Source of the DNA: Vespula vulgaris
Lineage: Eukaryota; Arthropoda; Insecta; Hymenoptera; Vespidae
Length of the DNA stretch: 64,000 bases
Assembly (NCBI RefSeq): GCF_905475345.1
Contig: NC_066596.1
Span: 1,860,001-1,924,000, forward strand
Direction of reading: 5' to 3'
Below, piece by piece: positions 50,965 through 62,032 of this stretch. The notes below the pieces were generated by a model that was not told where the DNA came from, did not search any database, and saw only the letters and a program-made list of their open reading frames with translations. Within the stretch, counting starts at the first letter, position 1. Each line of letters begins with the position of its first letter. Made by a program: the position numbers and the translations under genes.

Positions 50965-51798
50965 TGCAGTCTGCAATCCCACTCTGCTGCCAGATAGAAA
51001 TGTGACTGCGCACACGAGTCGCGCAACTCGCTCTTGTCCGACGAGCACGTTATATGCGATACCTAGAACGGAAAACAAATCATTGAAAGATCGTTCGAGA
51101 ATGATTATCGATTTTCATTTGTCGATTATTTCGAGCTCTCTATTGTAATACACGAGTTTCTATTTCTCTCTTCTCTTTATGAACTTTCAAACTTTCTTCT
51201 TTCTCCATATATGTATGTACTTCTCGACCAATCACAAGGCAGCATTTTCATTAAGCGCCATTTTGAAAGTAAATTTGTAGTAGATATCAAATGAATTGAT
51301 GAAATTTCTTATTATTATATTGATATAATATACGAATTGCGAATTTATTTATTATCATTCATAAATATAAATCTAATATTATGTTTAGGTGAGATATAAT
51401 ATATATATGTATATATATATGTGTGTATGCATATATATATACGATCTGTGTGAGTATGGATAAAGACGTATCATCAAGGTTACCAAACTGTAATTAGTGT
51501 ATCTTTATATCTACATCTTTAATTTTATCTAGTCTTGATATTATACAAGAGGACTTTTAAAAAATGTTGATACGGAATAACTTACATAAGAAAGAGAATA
51601 CATTACCTATAAATTAATTAAATATATTTGAAATATCACCTCTTCGCAAGAAACGAGTAGACAGCGCACAGCGCCAACTAGTGTTTCCTACGTTATCAAT
51701 AGAAAAGAACTGACGTGAAACACTGCCGGTTATAGACACTATTTTTTTAATTTTACGATTATACTGTTAATAATTATTCTTATTTTTGAAAGACTACT
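50965..51798. promoter_or_regulatory. Divergent promoter region, RanBPM / RTRAF
   Basis: The RanBPM start codon (50964, minus) and the RTRAF start codon (51799, plus) are 834 bases apart and face away from each other. An acceptor-like site (TTTTCCGTTCTAG) just 5' of the RanBPM first coding exon at about 51065 suggests an upstream non-coding exon. TA and TG runs lie at about 51400-51440. No core promoter element is clear. Confidence 0.45.
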
Positions 51799-52877
51799 AT
51801 GTTTAATCGTAAATTAAAAGCTTTAGGATATTTAGAATGGGATAAAGTCAATGGAAACAGTGAGTTATTTTATACGTACTTATTAAGACTTCTAACGAAT
51901 AGCATACGTTTCACAATTTTAGGTAAAATTGCCCTTCTAAAACTATCGATGTTTTTAATATTTCTTATTGTACAGATAATAATATACAAAACTTAAAACA
52001 AATGCATAAAATTGACTTATTTTCTAGATACCGAACATTTTCGTAAGGTTGTCATATGGTTGGAAGATCAAAAAATTAGACTTTACACGATTGAAAAACG
52101 CAATGATTTACGAAATATTAAATCTGATAAATGGCCAGAAGTCTTCCAAAAATATTGTAAAGATATAGATTGTCCAATAACAACTAATCCTCTTGATCAG
52201 CTTGAATGGCTCATAGGACGTGCTGTTAATTTAGAATATGCAGATGACTGTAAGTGAAAATATAACCATACTAATATATATATAAATGAAATATAAATGT
52301 AATATATATAACAAAAATGTTATATTTATTATAGGTAAAAAGTACCAACAAGTTACTGGAAATAAAAAAAATAAGCAAGAATCTTTAAAACCTAGTCTAA
52401 AGTCATCAAATCCATTAGATAATTTAGATTGTAAGTTAATGATATTATTTTAATGTTCAATTTCTAATATAATATTGTAAAATGTATTAATATTTTACTT
52501 TTATTACTTTAGTTTACAGCAAAGAATTTAAAAATGGTGTCAATGCTATAGCAAAACTTTTGAATATTCCAAAACATTCTAGTCATCTTACTACGCTTGA
52601 AGCTTGTAGTAAACTTGTATGTAACCGACTGAATGCAGCAGCAGTTGCGAATCCTAATACTGTTATTGTAAAAGGCAAACCATTTCCAATAATGGATACT
52701 AAATCTGGTATCAGTTTAGGTGATGTGGTTTTAGATAATGCTGCAAAAGGTTTAACATTATTATACATTCATGATTTGAGAAATCTGCAAACAAAGATTA
52801 ATGAACTGATTGTTTCTGTACAAAATATTACAGCTAATCCTAAAACTGATACTAAATTAGGAAAAGTTGGAAAATAA
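51799..52877 (+). CDS. RTRAF (CGI-99 / hCLE) RNA transport factor
   Basis: Orthologue of the RNA transcription, translation and transport factor, a subunit of the RTCB tRNA-splicing ligase complex and of RNA transport granules in animals (family knowledge). Four exons: 51859 is the end of exon 1 (51799-51859), then 52028-52249, 52335-52430 and 52513-52877; 247 residues against 244 in human. Diagnostic blocks: MFNRKLKALGY at the start, IVWLEDQKIR-like VIWLEDQKIRLYTIE at about residues 28-42, WLIGRAVNLEYADD before the exon 2 end, and the C-terminal LQTKINELIVSVQNITANP ending GKVGK. Introns are short and all in phase 1. A Lys/Ser-rich linker (about 97-126) is the least conserved part. Confidence 0.95.
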
Positions 52878-55300
52878 AGTGCATTATATGTAAATTTTCT
52901 TATATAATGTACACAATATCGATCTATTTATACCTAATAGACTGTAATATCTAATATACGCTTTATTAATGCGATTTATAGTCAAGAAACCAATTCGTTA
53001 TGAATATTAATGAGTATATAAATTATATACATTATAGGCTTTTCTAGAATGATATATTCTGAAAAATATCATGCAGTATGTACCTCGTTTACTATGATAT
53101 AAATATACAATCGAATAGTAATTATTTAATTAAACTCTAAAAATAGATATTTACAATAAATCTTTTATTGTCTTGCTATTGTATTTAAATAAAGAATACT
53201 AGTTGTTATATATACAATTAGTATCATAGAACATAATACTCATTAAAAGATTAATAATTAAATTTTTAAATGTCATGGAATAATATAAAAGGAATATTAT
53301 TTAAGTAATTGAAAACATCACATTATATAGATATTACAAAATGTATATTGTAGTGTAATACATTCATAAGTGAAAATTGAATTATATAAAAACAATTTTT
53401 GCTAAAAATACTGATAAAAAATAAAATAACTTAAGGATTTATACTAATTCTACTAAACATATTTAAATCCAATTTTGTACTGTTGGGAATTAATGTATAC
53501 ATCTTATTAAAATTTGTAATAAATTTGTGTAATGCAAGTGAGATGTAACATAAGATATTTTTCTTTATTTAACTTTGATATTAACTTTAATAATTATTAA
53601 TTTGGAATAAAACAATAATTGTACATATTGCTATTAGACACTTAATAAAATTAATATTCTATAATTAATAAAATGTTTTTTTTATAAATACTTTACTATT
53701 GTAACATATAAATATATTAATAATACACTCAAAGCGGTAATATAAATTATTTTATTACAAAAAAAAAATTAAAATAAGAAAAATATATTATTTAAAACAA
53801 CTTTAATTTTACTAATTTTACTACAAATTCTGAGGTTATAATTTAAATATTATATATTACAAATGTAATTTGATATTGTTCTATTTAATAGCATCCATAA
53901 CTTTAATAAATATAAAATATTTGTAAAGTCAAATATTTTGAGCATTTATATTAAGATGAGAACATTTGTGTAGTCAACATTATTTTCACATTCATATTGA
54001 TTCCTTAATTATTAGGAACTTCATATTTCAAGAGAATAGTTATATAATATCATGATTTTGTTTCTATAAAAACTAATATATGATTTATACATCTTATAAT
54101 TATATAAATAAAGTTTTAAGTGTATATTTAAAAATTATGAAGGAAATTGCACCTGTATGCTATAACAGAATACTAGGAAGTGTTTATCATTTATTTATAA
54201 TTCTTGTTATCAATCAATTAAAAATATGAAAATGTCGTTGATATGATCACAGTATATAATTTTAGAAATACAGATTTTATATAAAATAAAGATATGACTA
54301 ATAATAAGGTTGTAAAATTTATGGGTATTATTGACATATTCTTTTTTCTTTCTTAAATATACAAATTTAAACTAAATTTATAATTAACATTTTAAATACC
54401 ATAAATAATGAAACATTCGTGCTATATATAAAATATTTAAAATTTATGATATTTGAATATGCATATTACTTAAAGATATTTAATTAAATAGTATTTTCGC
54501 ATAAAAATTGTTCATATTCTAATGTGCGTAAATTGTAGAAAATGGGTACATCTATTTAATTATTGAAATATTGTATGTAAGAGACAGTAGAAATGTACTC
54601 TGAAAAAGAAATAACTTAATTTTTCATTTTATATACATTTATTTTTATATTATAATAATTTTTATACGAATATATGTATATATATATACATTCATGCCCA
54701 TTTTCTTATACATGCACTCAATCTATTAAGGCACTGGATACTGACATATCTAATAACATACAATTTCAAAATTTTTGTCTCTCAAAGCTTATGAAAATGT
54801 AAAATCTGTATTATATATAATTATCAAAGTTAATGTTACATTCATATGTGCAAAAATATACATTAATGGGTACTCCAGATATAAAGTATTAGATAAAATT
54901 TAAAAATGAACACATTATTTATAAAAAGCACTTTAGACTTAAATAAATCTTTGCTTAAATAAATGTGAAATTACTTTAATTATGGGATCTAGGAGACATT
55001 CTACTTTGCAAGGAAAAAATAATTTATATATATATATAAGAAATGGATTATTATTAGTTTATCTAGTGCTGCTGTGCTAGTCAAAAATGTGAACAAAATT
55101 ATCATAATTGTAATATGCATATTTTTATGTGTAATCAAGAAATATTAAATGTTATATGAAAAGGTATAAAATCTTATTTATGAAATATAATTATTAATAG
55201 AATTTAATAAAAGCTGGAAAGATATATTCACCTTTTAATGAAGGTTTAAACAGCAGTATTTTATCTAAAAATGCATAAAATTGATAAGAGTGCATTGCAA
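52878..55300. other. Intergenic / 3' UTR region between convergent genes
   Basis: About 2.4 kb of AT-rich sequence between the stop of RTRAF (plus) and the stop of the AN1 gene (minus), so it should hold both 3' UTRs. No exon, RNA gene or notable repeat seen. Confidence 0.6.
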
Positions 55301-55942
55301 TTAAGAAAGTCTGCATCTGTTTCTATGCGCAGAAGGCACTGGCTGTAACCCTTGCCGCTTATTTCTTCCTTCATCTTGCAAGGAAGCTTGTAATGCTCTA
55401 GCTAAAGCTTCATCTTCGCTCATGGTGCCTTGAAGATTTTGGAATACAATAGAATTATTGTGATTGTCATTCTGGGAGACCACAGAGTGTTTATTCAGGG
55501 CACTCAATCTTTTAAGTTTAATTGCCTCTTCTTTGCCAATACATGCATGATCGCTGGGATGTCTATGCTTCAAACAAAAATTATTGCCACAGTCATTGCA
55601 TTTAACCTGCACTATTTCTTTTACTTTGCATCCTTTTGATGAACACTTATTCGAAAATATTTTTCTACGATCTTTTCTAATATCTGATTGACAATCATTG
55701 TCTATATGCATGCTCACAGCCAAGTCTGGAGGATCTCCTCGTTTTTGTGGTATTGGTGTATTACACAATGGGCACACTGGTACCTGAATATCTTTTTTAT
55801 AAGCACTAGGACAGGAATGATTTATATATGATATATGATCTGTACAAAATATAGCTTCACAAGCATCGCATTTTAGAGGTAAAAAATCTAAACGATTGCA
55901 AGTTTGCTCTGAGCAATGTTCTCCTAAATTTGGAAACTCCAT
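55301..55942 (-). CDS. AN1-type zinc-finger protein, ZFAND2/AIRAP family
   Basis: Single-exon coding region of 213 residues starting MEFPNLGEHC. Two AN1 zinc fingers: about residues 10-45 (CSEQTC, CDAC, FCTDH, HSC) and about 99-135 (CSSKGC, CNDC, FCLKH, H, C). Between them is a CPLC..PIP segment conserved in ZFAND2 proteins. A ubiquitin-interacting motif follows at about 174-190 (EDEALARALQASLQ). Family members bind ubiquitin and the proteasome or p97/VCP and act under arsenite or proteotoxic stress. The C-terminus (CRLS) is not an obvious prenylation box and only one UIM is visible, so it is closer to the ZFAND2A layout or is a simpler ancestral form. 5' UTR introns cannot be excluded. Confidence 0.93.
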   Translation of the reverse strand: MEFPNLGEHCSEQTCNRLDFLPLKCDACEAIFCTDHISYINHSCPSAYKKDIQVPVCPLCNTPIPQKRGDPPDLAVSMHIDNDCQSDIRKDRRKIFSNKCSSKGCKVKEIVQVKCNDCGNNFCLKHRHPSDHACIGKEEAIKLKRLSALNKHSVVSQNDNHNNSIVFQNLQGTMSEDEALARALQASLQDEGRNKRQGLQPVPSAHRNRCRLS

Positions 55943-57367
55943 ATTTTGGAATGTAGAAAATCTGTCTATAAAATAGATTTTTACTTCTTATATGACAATA
56001 TAAATAAAAATTGAAGTTAGTATAAGCAGCAATAATAAAATACATACCTATTGCAAATTTATATTGTAGAAGCTTTATCACAGGAAAAGCCAAATATATA
56101 TAATTTGATCTTTTCACTCCTTAATATAATGTAAAATAATTGTAACAAGTTAAAAATATAAATGACTACAAATTTGAATCAGATACTTTGTTACATAAGA
56201 ACAATCCACACAAGTAGCTGTTTATATAGTGTAGCACATAAGTTTCCTATTGGAAATATATACCATATTGCATTTTTGTACAACTTGCAATATTGAACAG
56301 TCCAATAATTCTATCGTAATCTTGACTTCATAATGATCAAGTATAATCATACATATATATATCAAATTTGCTACGTCATTGGTATTATAATATATAGTCG
56401 CCTAGAAGTGGTTTTAAATCCCGTTTCCATGAGGATGTGTTTGTAAAGTAAATATATTCCTGTGAAATTATAATGCATTCAAGAACGAGTAATTTACAAT
56501 GAATAGCATCAGAATAGGCGAATTTTCATATTTCTTTTCTAAAGTCATATAATTAGTTGATTCTAAGCCAATTATTTTTGATTGAGACATTCTCTTTACT
56601 ATCATTCACTGATAACATATATGCTACTTCAGCGACAAGCACGGAAAAAATATGAACTACAAACACAATTGGAAACACTATCCTTATTATACGCTTATTG
56701 CATCGATATATAAGTTTATTAGGTTATATCCTTTCACTCGTAATTTAAAAATCGAATTAATGTATGAAAGAAAGTTTTGCGATAAAGTATATAACATATA
56801 AAACATAATAGCACGACGATAAAAAAACGATAAAAAAAAGATCGCAGATATTTATCTTGAAATTTGAACGTTGAACATAAGTAGAATAGAAAATATTTCT
56901 GGAAATTTTGAGAGCTTCATTTTTATGCATAAACTATTTTACAAATGTTTTTTTTTCAAGAAAATAAAGCTTTCATAAACATTCGGAAAAATCATATTTT
57001 AATTGAAATCTTCATCTTTAAAACGAAACCTTGTTCATCAAAATTGATTAAGAATTATTCCTAGTTTGTGATTAAACCATTATAGAGCCTTAAAAATTTG
57101 AATATAACTACACACGCACGCATACACACATGCGCGCGCGTGCGCATGTGTATATATATATATATGACACGCGCGTTAAAAATATTAATAGAAATAATTA
57201 AGATTATTTCTTTAACTTAAAGTTCTCCTACTTTATACTAATTCTATATGAATTATTGCAGTTATAAGTACACATACTTGTAAGAAATATATTTTATGAT
57301 ATGATTACAGGTTTTAACAATAATTACTATAGTGCTCCTCTTAACCCTTCTAAATAGTAATACAATA

Positions 57368-57414
<47 letters not shown>

Positions 57415-57706
57415 GTATTATATATATATAATACAATAATACGTATTTAATATCGAGTATTCGTATCAACCTTAAAACACATTCATAAAAGTATGCAATG
57501 GATAATTACATTACAACTGCAGTAAAAACGTAGGCTTATAATAATAAAATTATATGTATAATACTATTGTCTCTCAATCCAAATTTCAACTACCATTTGC
57601 AAATTTGATGTTACGTAAATTTTTGTGAAATATTTACTTTTACTTTTACTTAATATAATAACAAATATTTACGTATAATTAGACAACAATTACATATATT
57701 AAAATT
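55943..57706. other. Intergenic region
   Basis: Upstream of the AN1 gene and downstream of the C2H2 gene. AT-rich, with CG/CA alternation at about 57110-57150, a TA array (57373-57411) and no supportable exon. A segment near 56400 slightly resembled a tRNA arm but failed on inspection. Confidence 0.55.
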
Positions 57707-60700
57707 TCATTTTTGCGAAATTTCCAAAACATGAAGAATAACATGGTCTACCGTTTTAGTTGTTAATAACGACTTTACAGTTTCATCCTCAATAACCACT
57801 GTAAATAAAAGTTTTACGTTCGCTCTTAACCTTTCATTGAAAAGTAAAGAACTATCTGATGTTAGAGGTTCATGACCACAACGTCTAATCACGGCCTCTA
57901 AAATATCTTGGATAGGAGCATTAGGCCAACCAAATAACTGTAAAATTATTAAATAGTATTACATTTTAGATTACTTCATTACATTTTATCATAATTATAT
58001 TACAATACCTGTAAAGTTTCTTCATCAATAAGTATCCTTAAAAGATCTGCAATGGCTTTTAGTAATTCATCTGTAGAAAGTACTTTAGATTCTCCTGCTT
58101 TTGTTTTTTCCGCAGCAATAGAAGCAATATTGAATAATTGTGTTTGTAAGTGTTTTCTTTCAACTTCATCCATTACATCCTCCAAAAGTTCTCGATGTTT
58201 AGCTCGAACATGTCTCATTAAACAGTCTTGTCTTATAAAGACACGATTACACTCAACACATGATTGAGGTGGCTCACGTCTATGAGTATTGAGATGGGCT
58301 TGTAATGAAGATTTTGCAGAAAAGGCCTTTGAGCATTTATCGCATTTAAATGCTAAAAAATCGTTAGAATTGATATAGTATATTATTTATAAAATTTAAA
58401 TGAATAGGATTTTTTTTTCTTACGTTTGATTCCTGTATGCAATAATGTATGCTTTGCTAAATCTTCTCTTCGTGTGAAACCTTTTTCACATATTTCACAT
58501 GTAAATGGTGTTGCACCTTCATGTACAAATTTTTTGTGTACATTCAATCGAGCTTTTCTATTAAATGCTTTACCACAAATATCACAATAAAATCCATTTT
58601 CACCAGTATGATGAAATACATGTGCTCTTAATTGTGCTGCTTGGATAAACGATTTGCCACAGTACTGGCAAACGTGAGGTTTTTCTCCAGTATGCGTTCT
58701 TTGATGACGATTTAATGTTTCACGGGCCGCAAATTTCCTCTGACACTACAGAAAATATAATAATAAGTTTCACGAATATATAAATTAACTACATTTTTAA
58801 ATGTGTACATATACAAATTAATTAGATTAAAAATTACCTAGAGTTATTAGTGAGTTATTTTAAGAAATATTACCTCAATTTATCCAGCTTGTAATGTTTG
58901 CTTGTTGAAACAATTAGAAAAGTAAATGAGCAGTAATTCATATTATATATGTGTTCAAAATAAGTGATTTTATATATTTAGACCCTAATCCAGGATAAAG
59001 AAAATGTTTTTATAAACAAAGATGGTCTATTTAAAAAAAGTACTTACATATTTGCACTCAAATGGCTTCTCTCCTGTATGTACACGACGGTGCTTTTTTA
59101 ATGCAAGAGAAGAGAGAAATGTCTTTGGACATAAATCACATTGTACTGGTCTTTCTCCAGTGTGTAATCGTTCATGTATTATTAATTGTTGAGTAGTAAA
59201 GAATTCCTTAGAACAATATTTACATGGTTTTTTCTGCCTTTGAGGTGCTCCAGCATGTGTGCGCAAATGTTCACGTAGATTATCTTTTCGTGTAAAAACT
59301 TTTTGGCAAACCTATGAATTGGGAAAAAAATCTTATTATTACATTAATTATAAGTTTTTAATCTCTATCACATATCAAAAAACTCAAGTTGCTTATTATT
59401 AAATCATGTTATACTATTATATGTGTATACTTACTTGACAATCAAAAGTTTTGCGTATATCTCCATGACAACCAGACTGCATTTTATGACGTTTTAAATG
59501 ATAATTACGCGAAAAATATGTATCACAGGTATCACATCTAGAAATTAAAAGAAGAAAAATATTTTGTTATAATTATTAAATTTATACATACTTACTTATA
59601 TATGTTACGATTGACATGTGTAGTATAACGATGCTTATTTAATGATTTTTTATCACGGAAGGTTGATCCACAATTAATACAGGTATAAGATTCACATTTC
59701 CAATGTATAACTATTTTATGTCTTTCTAAAGAGGAATTTTTTTTAAATGATAGTTCACATTCTAAACATTTAAATTCACCACCACTATGTGCTGTTTTTA
59801 AATCTTCAGCACAGCAGTGACATTGTGTATCTGGTACAGGTTTAATTGTTGGCTTTTCATTGTTATTCTTTTGAGCTTTAGTATCTAAAATCATATTTAT
59901 ATAATTATATATTAGAAGAATATATTTGATATGATAAATCAATTACTATTACTAAGACAGTATTATAAGTAATTATCATATCAATAATTAATATATACCT
60001 TCAATACTTGTGTCATTGAATTCGTAATCTGGATCATCAGCATCATCTTCATCCTCAGAATCATAGTTATCTAAATTTCCTAATTCTAATATATTTGTAG
60101 AATCATCTTCTTCTCTGCAGACATCTAAATGTTCCTTTAGCATCTATACAGAAGTATTAATCATGAATATAATTAGAAAATTGTATTGAAATCTTTTTAT
60201 TAAAAAATATCCACAAATTAAATGAATAACAGAATATAAAAATAAAATTATAACTTACATCTTCTGATTGAAAAATGCGGTGACATGTTACGCATTCATA
60301 ATCTGTTATAATTTGTATAATTTGGCTGCTTTGAGAAATAGCTGCGAGTAAAACGGAAATATAACATAATAAAATAGAAAATAAAACAAAAAAATAAATT
60401 TTAAGAAATAAGATCTAAATAATAAAACAACACTGAAATACTTATAAATAAAATAATAAATTATATATGATTAATAAAAAGTAGTATTTTAATAATAATA
60501 TCATAAAAAAATTCTTGGGAATATGAAGTAGTCAAAAAATCATTGGATATATGTAATATACACAAATATACCTGTTACATTACCAGATACATCTTCCGTA
60601 GTTATCACAACTTCTTTCTCTGAACCATCTGTATCTACAATAAATAGTTTTATTTCATTAAAAAATTTTACAAAATTTGCAAATTAATGATATAATTAAG

Positions 60701-60895
60701 ATATAATAATTACCAAGAAGAATTTGAGAAGTTTCATCATTCAGTATTATTTCTTCCTCAACTTTTACAATTTCTGAAATAAAAGTTAATCACCAGAATG
60801 TAGTAATACTAAATGATGTAGTATAACATTATGATTTTAGCTAAAGATAAGTTGCAAATAAACGATAGTACATACATACCTATAATTTCCTCCAT
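57707..60895 (-). CDS. Multi-C2H2 zinc-finger protein with conserved tail
   Basis: Eleven coding exons: 60895-60880, 60773-60714, 60634-60572, 60341-60259, 60143-59999, 59884-59596, 59537-59435, 59311-59048, 58745-58424, 58352-58009, 57937-57707; 1920 bases, 639 residues. It starts MEEIIEIVKVEEE with an acidic N-terminus. One atypical finger (CVTC...HLDVC, about 58-80) is split across an intron, followed by an acidic patch. About twelve C2H2 fingers then fill residues ~150-490, with TGEKP-type linkers in the central block (HTGERPVQC, HTGEKPFEC, HTGEKPHVC). The last ~140 residues lack fingers and look helical (ELLKAIADLLRILIDEETLQ, LFGWPNAPIQDILEAVIRRC), perhaps an interaction domain. Nuclear DNA-binding regulator by family; orthologue not identified. 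An upstream non-coding exon joins at 60906. Confidence 0.9.
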
Positions 60896-62032
60896 TATCT
60901 TCAATGCTGCAAATTAATTACAAAATAAAAATTGTAATTTTATTTAATTGTTCCTAAATTATTATAAATCTATTTGTACATATATTATAAAAAAAGATAT
61001 CTTTTTAATTACATATTAAGAATCTATTATTAGAAAGATCGTTATATATAGCAAAACATTTTTTATAAACGAAAATAAATTTTTTATCACTATGTAATAT
61101 TTACTTGTTCCTATTTGCGCCTGAAGCAACAATTCCCTTAAACCTCAAAGCACAACAAAATGGCCTATATAAAGGGGCACACCTTTCGTTCCAGATCGAA
61201 GATATGTGACTCTTCGCTTTTGATATTAAGATAATATGAAGAAAATTAAATACATAAATATAATTAAATATTTAATACACTATATCTTTATGTTTAAAAG
61301 AAAATTGTATCTTACGCACAAATTGTATTATTCTACTCAATCGTGTATCACAAATTACACATATACACAATTCACGCATGCGTATGAATTTACAGAATCG
61401 GAATTGTTCTATTGATATCTTTTTACATGAAATGAAATATCACTTGTGCAATTTTCTTCACAAAATTTAATCATTTTTCATTTAATTAATAAATATTGGA
61501 AACGTAATGATGAACTTAATAGGCGCCTACCAACATTCTACAATGTTCCAAACGCATAACGGGAAAGCTGTCTATGATTCTCTGTCTCTGAAGTCCTCAA
61601 TATCGATATATATCTCTAAATTCTCTTATATCGATATGCAAGGGCGACATCTATAAGCAATTTCATACTCTTTTCTAGGAACTTTAGATCTGTTAAATTT
61701 TTTATAGGGTATTTGTAAACTTGTAATTGAATCAAATTCAAAATGTTGCGCTTTGAATTTTTATTTGCTGATAAAAGAGTTTTATTCATTCTTGTTTTCA
61801 TGGATATGACAATAATAACAAAACAATATGTATATGATATGAAAATATTAGAATTAAATTCTTATAGCATATTATACTTATATGTCTAAAATATATAAAA
61901 TGAAAACTTTTTAAGTCTTCTCAAAAATACACAAAACTGTAGATCTCATTCTGTGTAACTATATCTACTTAGTAGTATAAACGTAACAATTAAAATATAA
62001 AAATATAATATTAAACATACGTATTTAAATTA
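60896..62032. other. 5' region of C2H2 gene and 3' flank of RnrL
   Basis: An acceptor at 60906 (AATTAATTTGCAG) and a donor-like site near 61104 (GGAACAA/GTAAAT) suggest a non-coding first exon of the C2H2 gene at about 61.1-61.25 kb, where the DNA is slightly more G+C-rich. The RnrL 3' UTR should end between about 61.8 and 62.0 kb. An open frame at 61616-61801 is not supported by any family signal. Confidence 0.5.

Noticed and set aside
56395..56460. tRNA-like segment (GTCGCCTAGAAGTGG...)
   Set aside because: No proper B box, no foldable acceptor stem and no plausible anticodon arm.
61616..61801. 61-residue minus-strand open frame upstream of the C2H2 gene
   Set aside because: No homology signal, splice support or codon pattern. 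Probably chance in AT-rich DNA.
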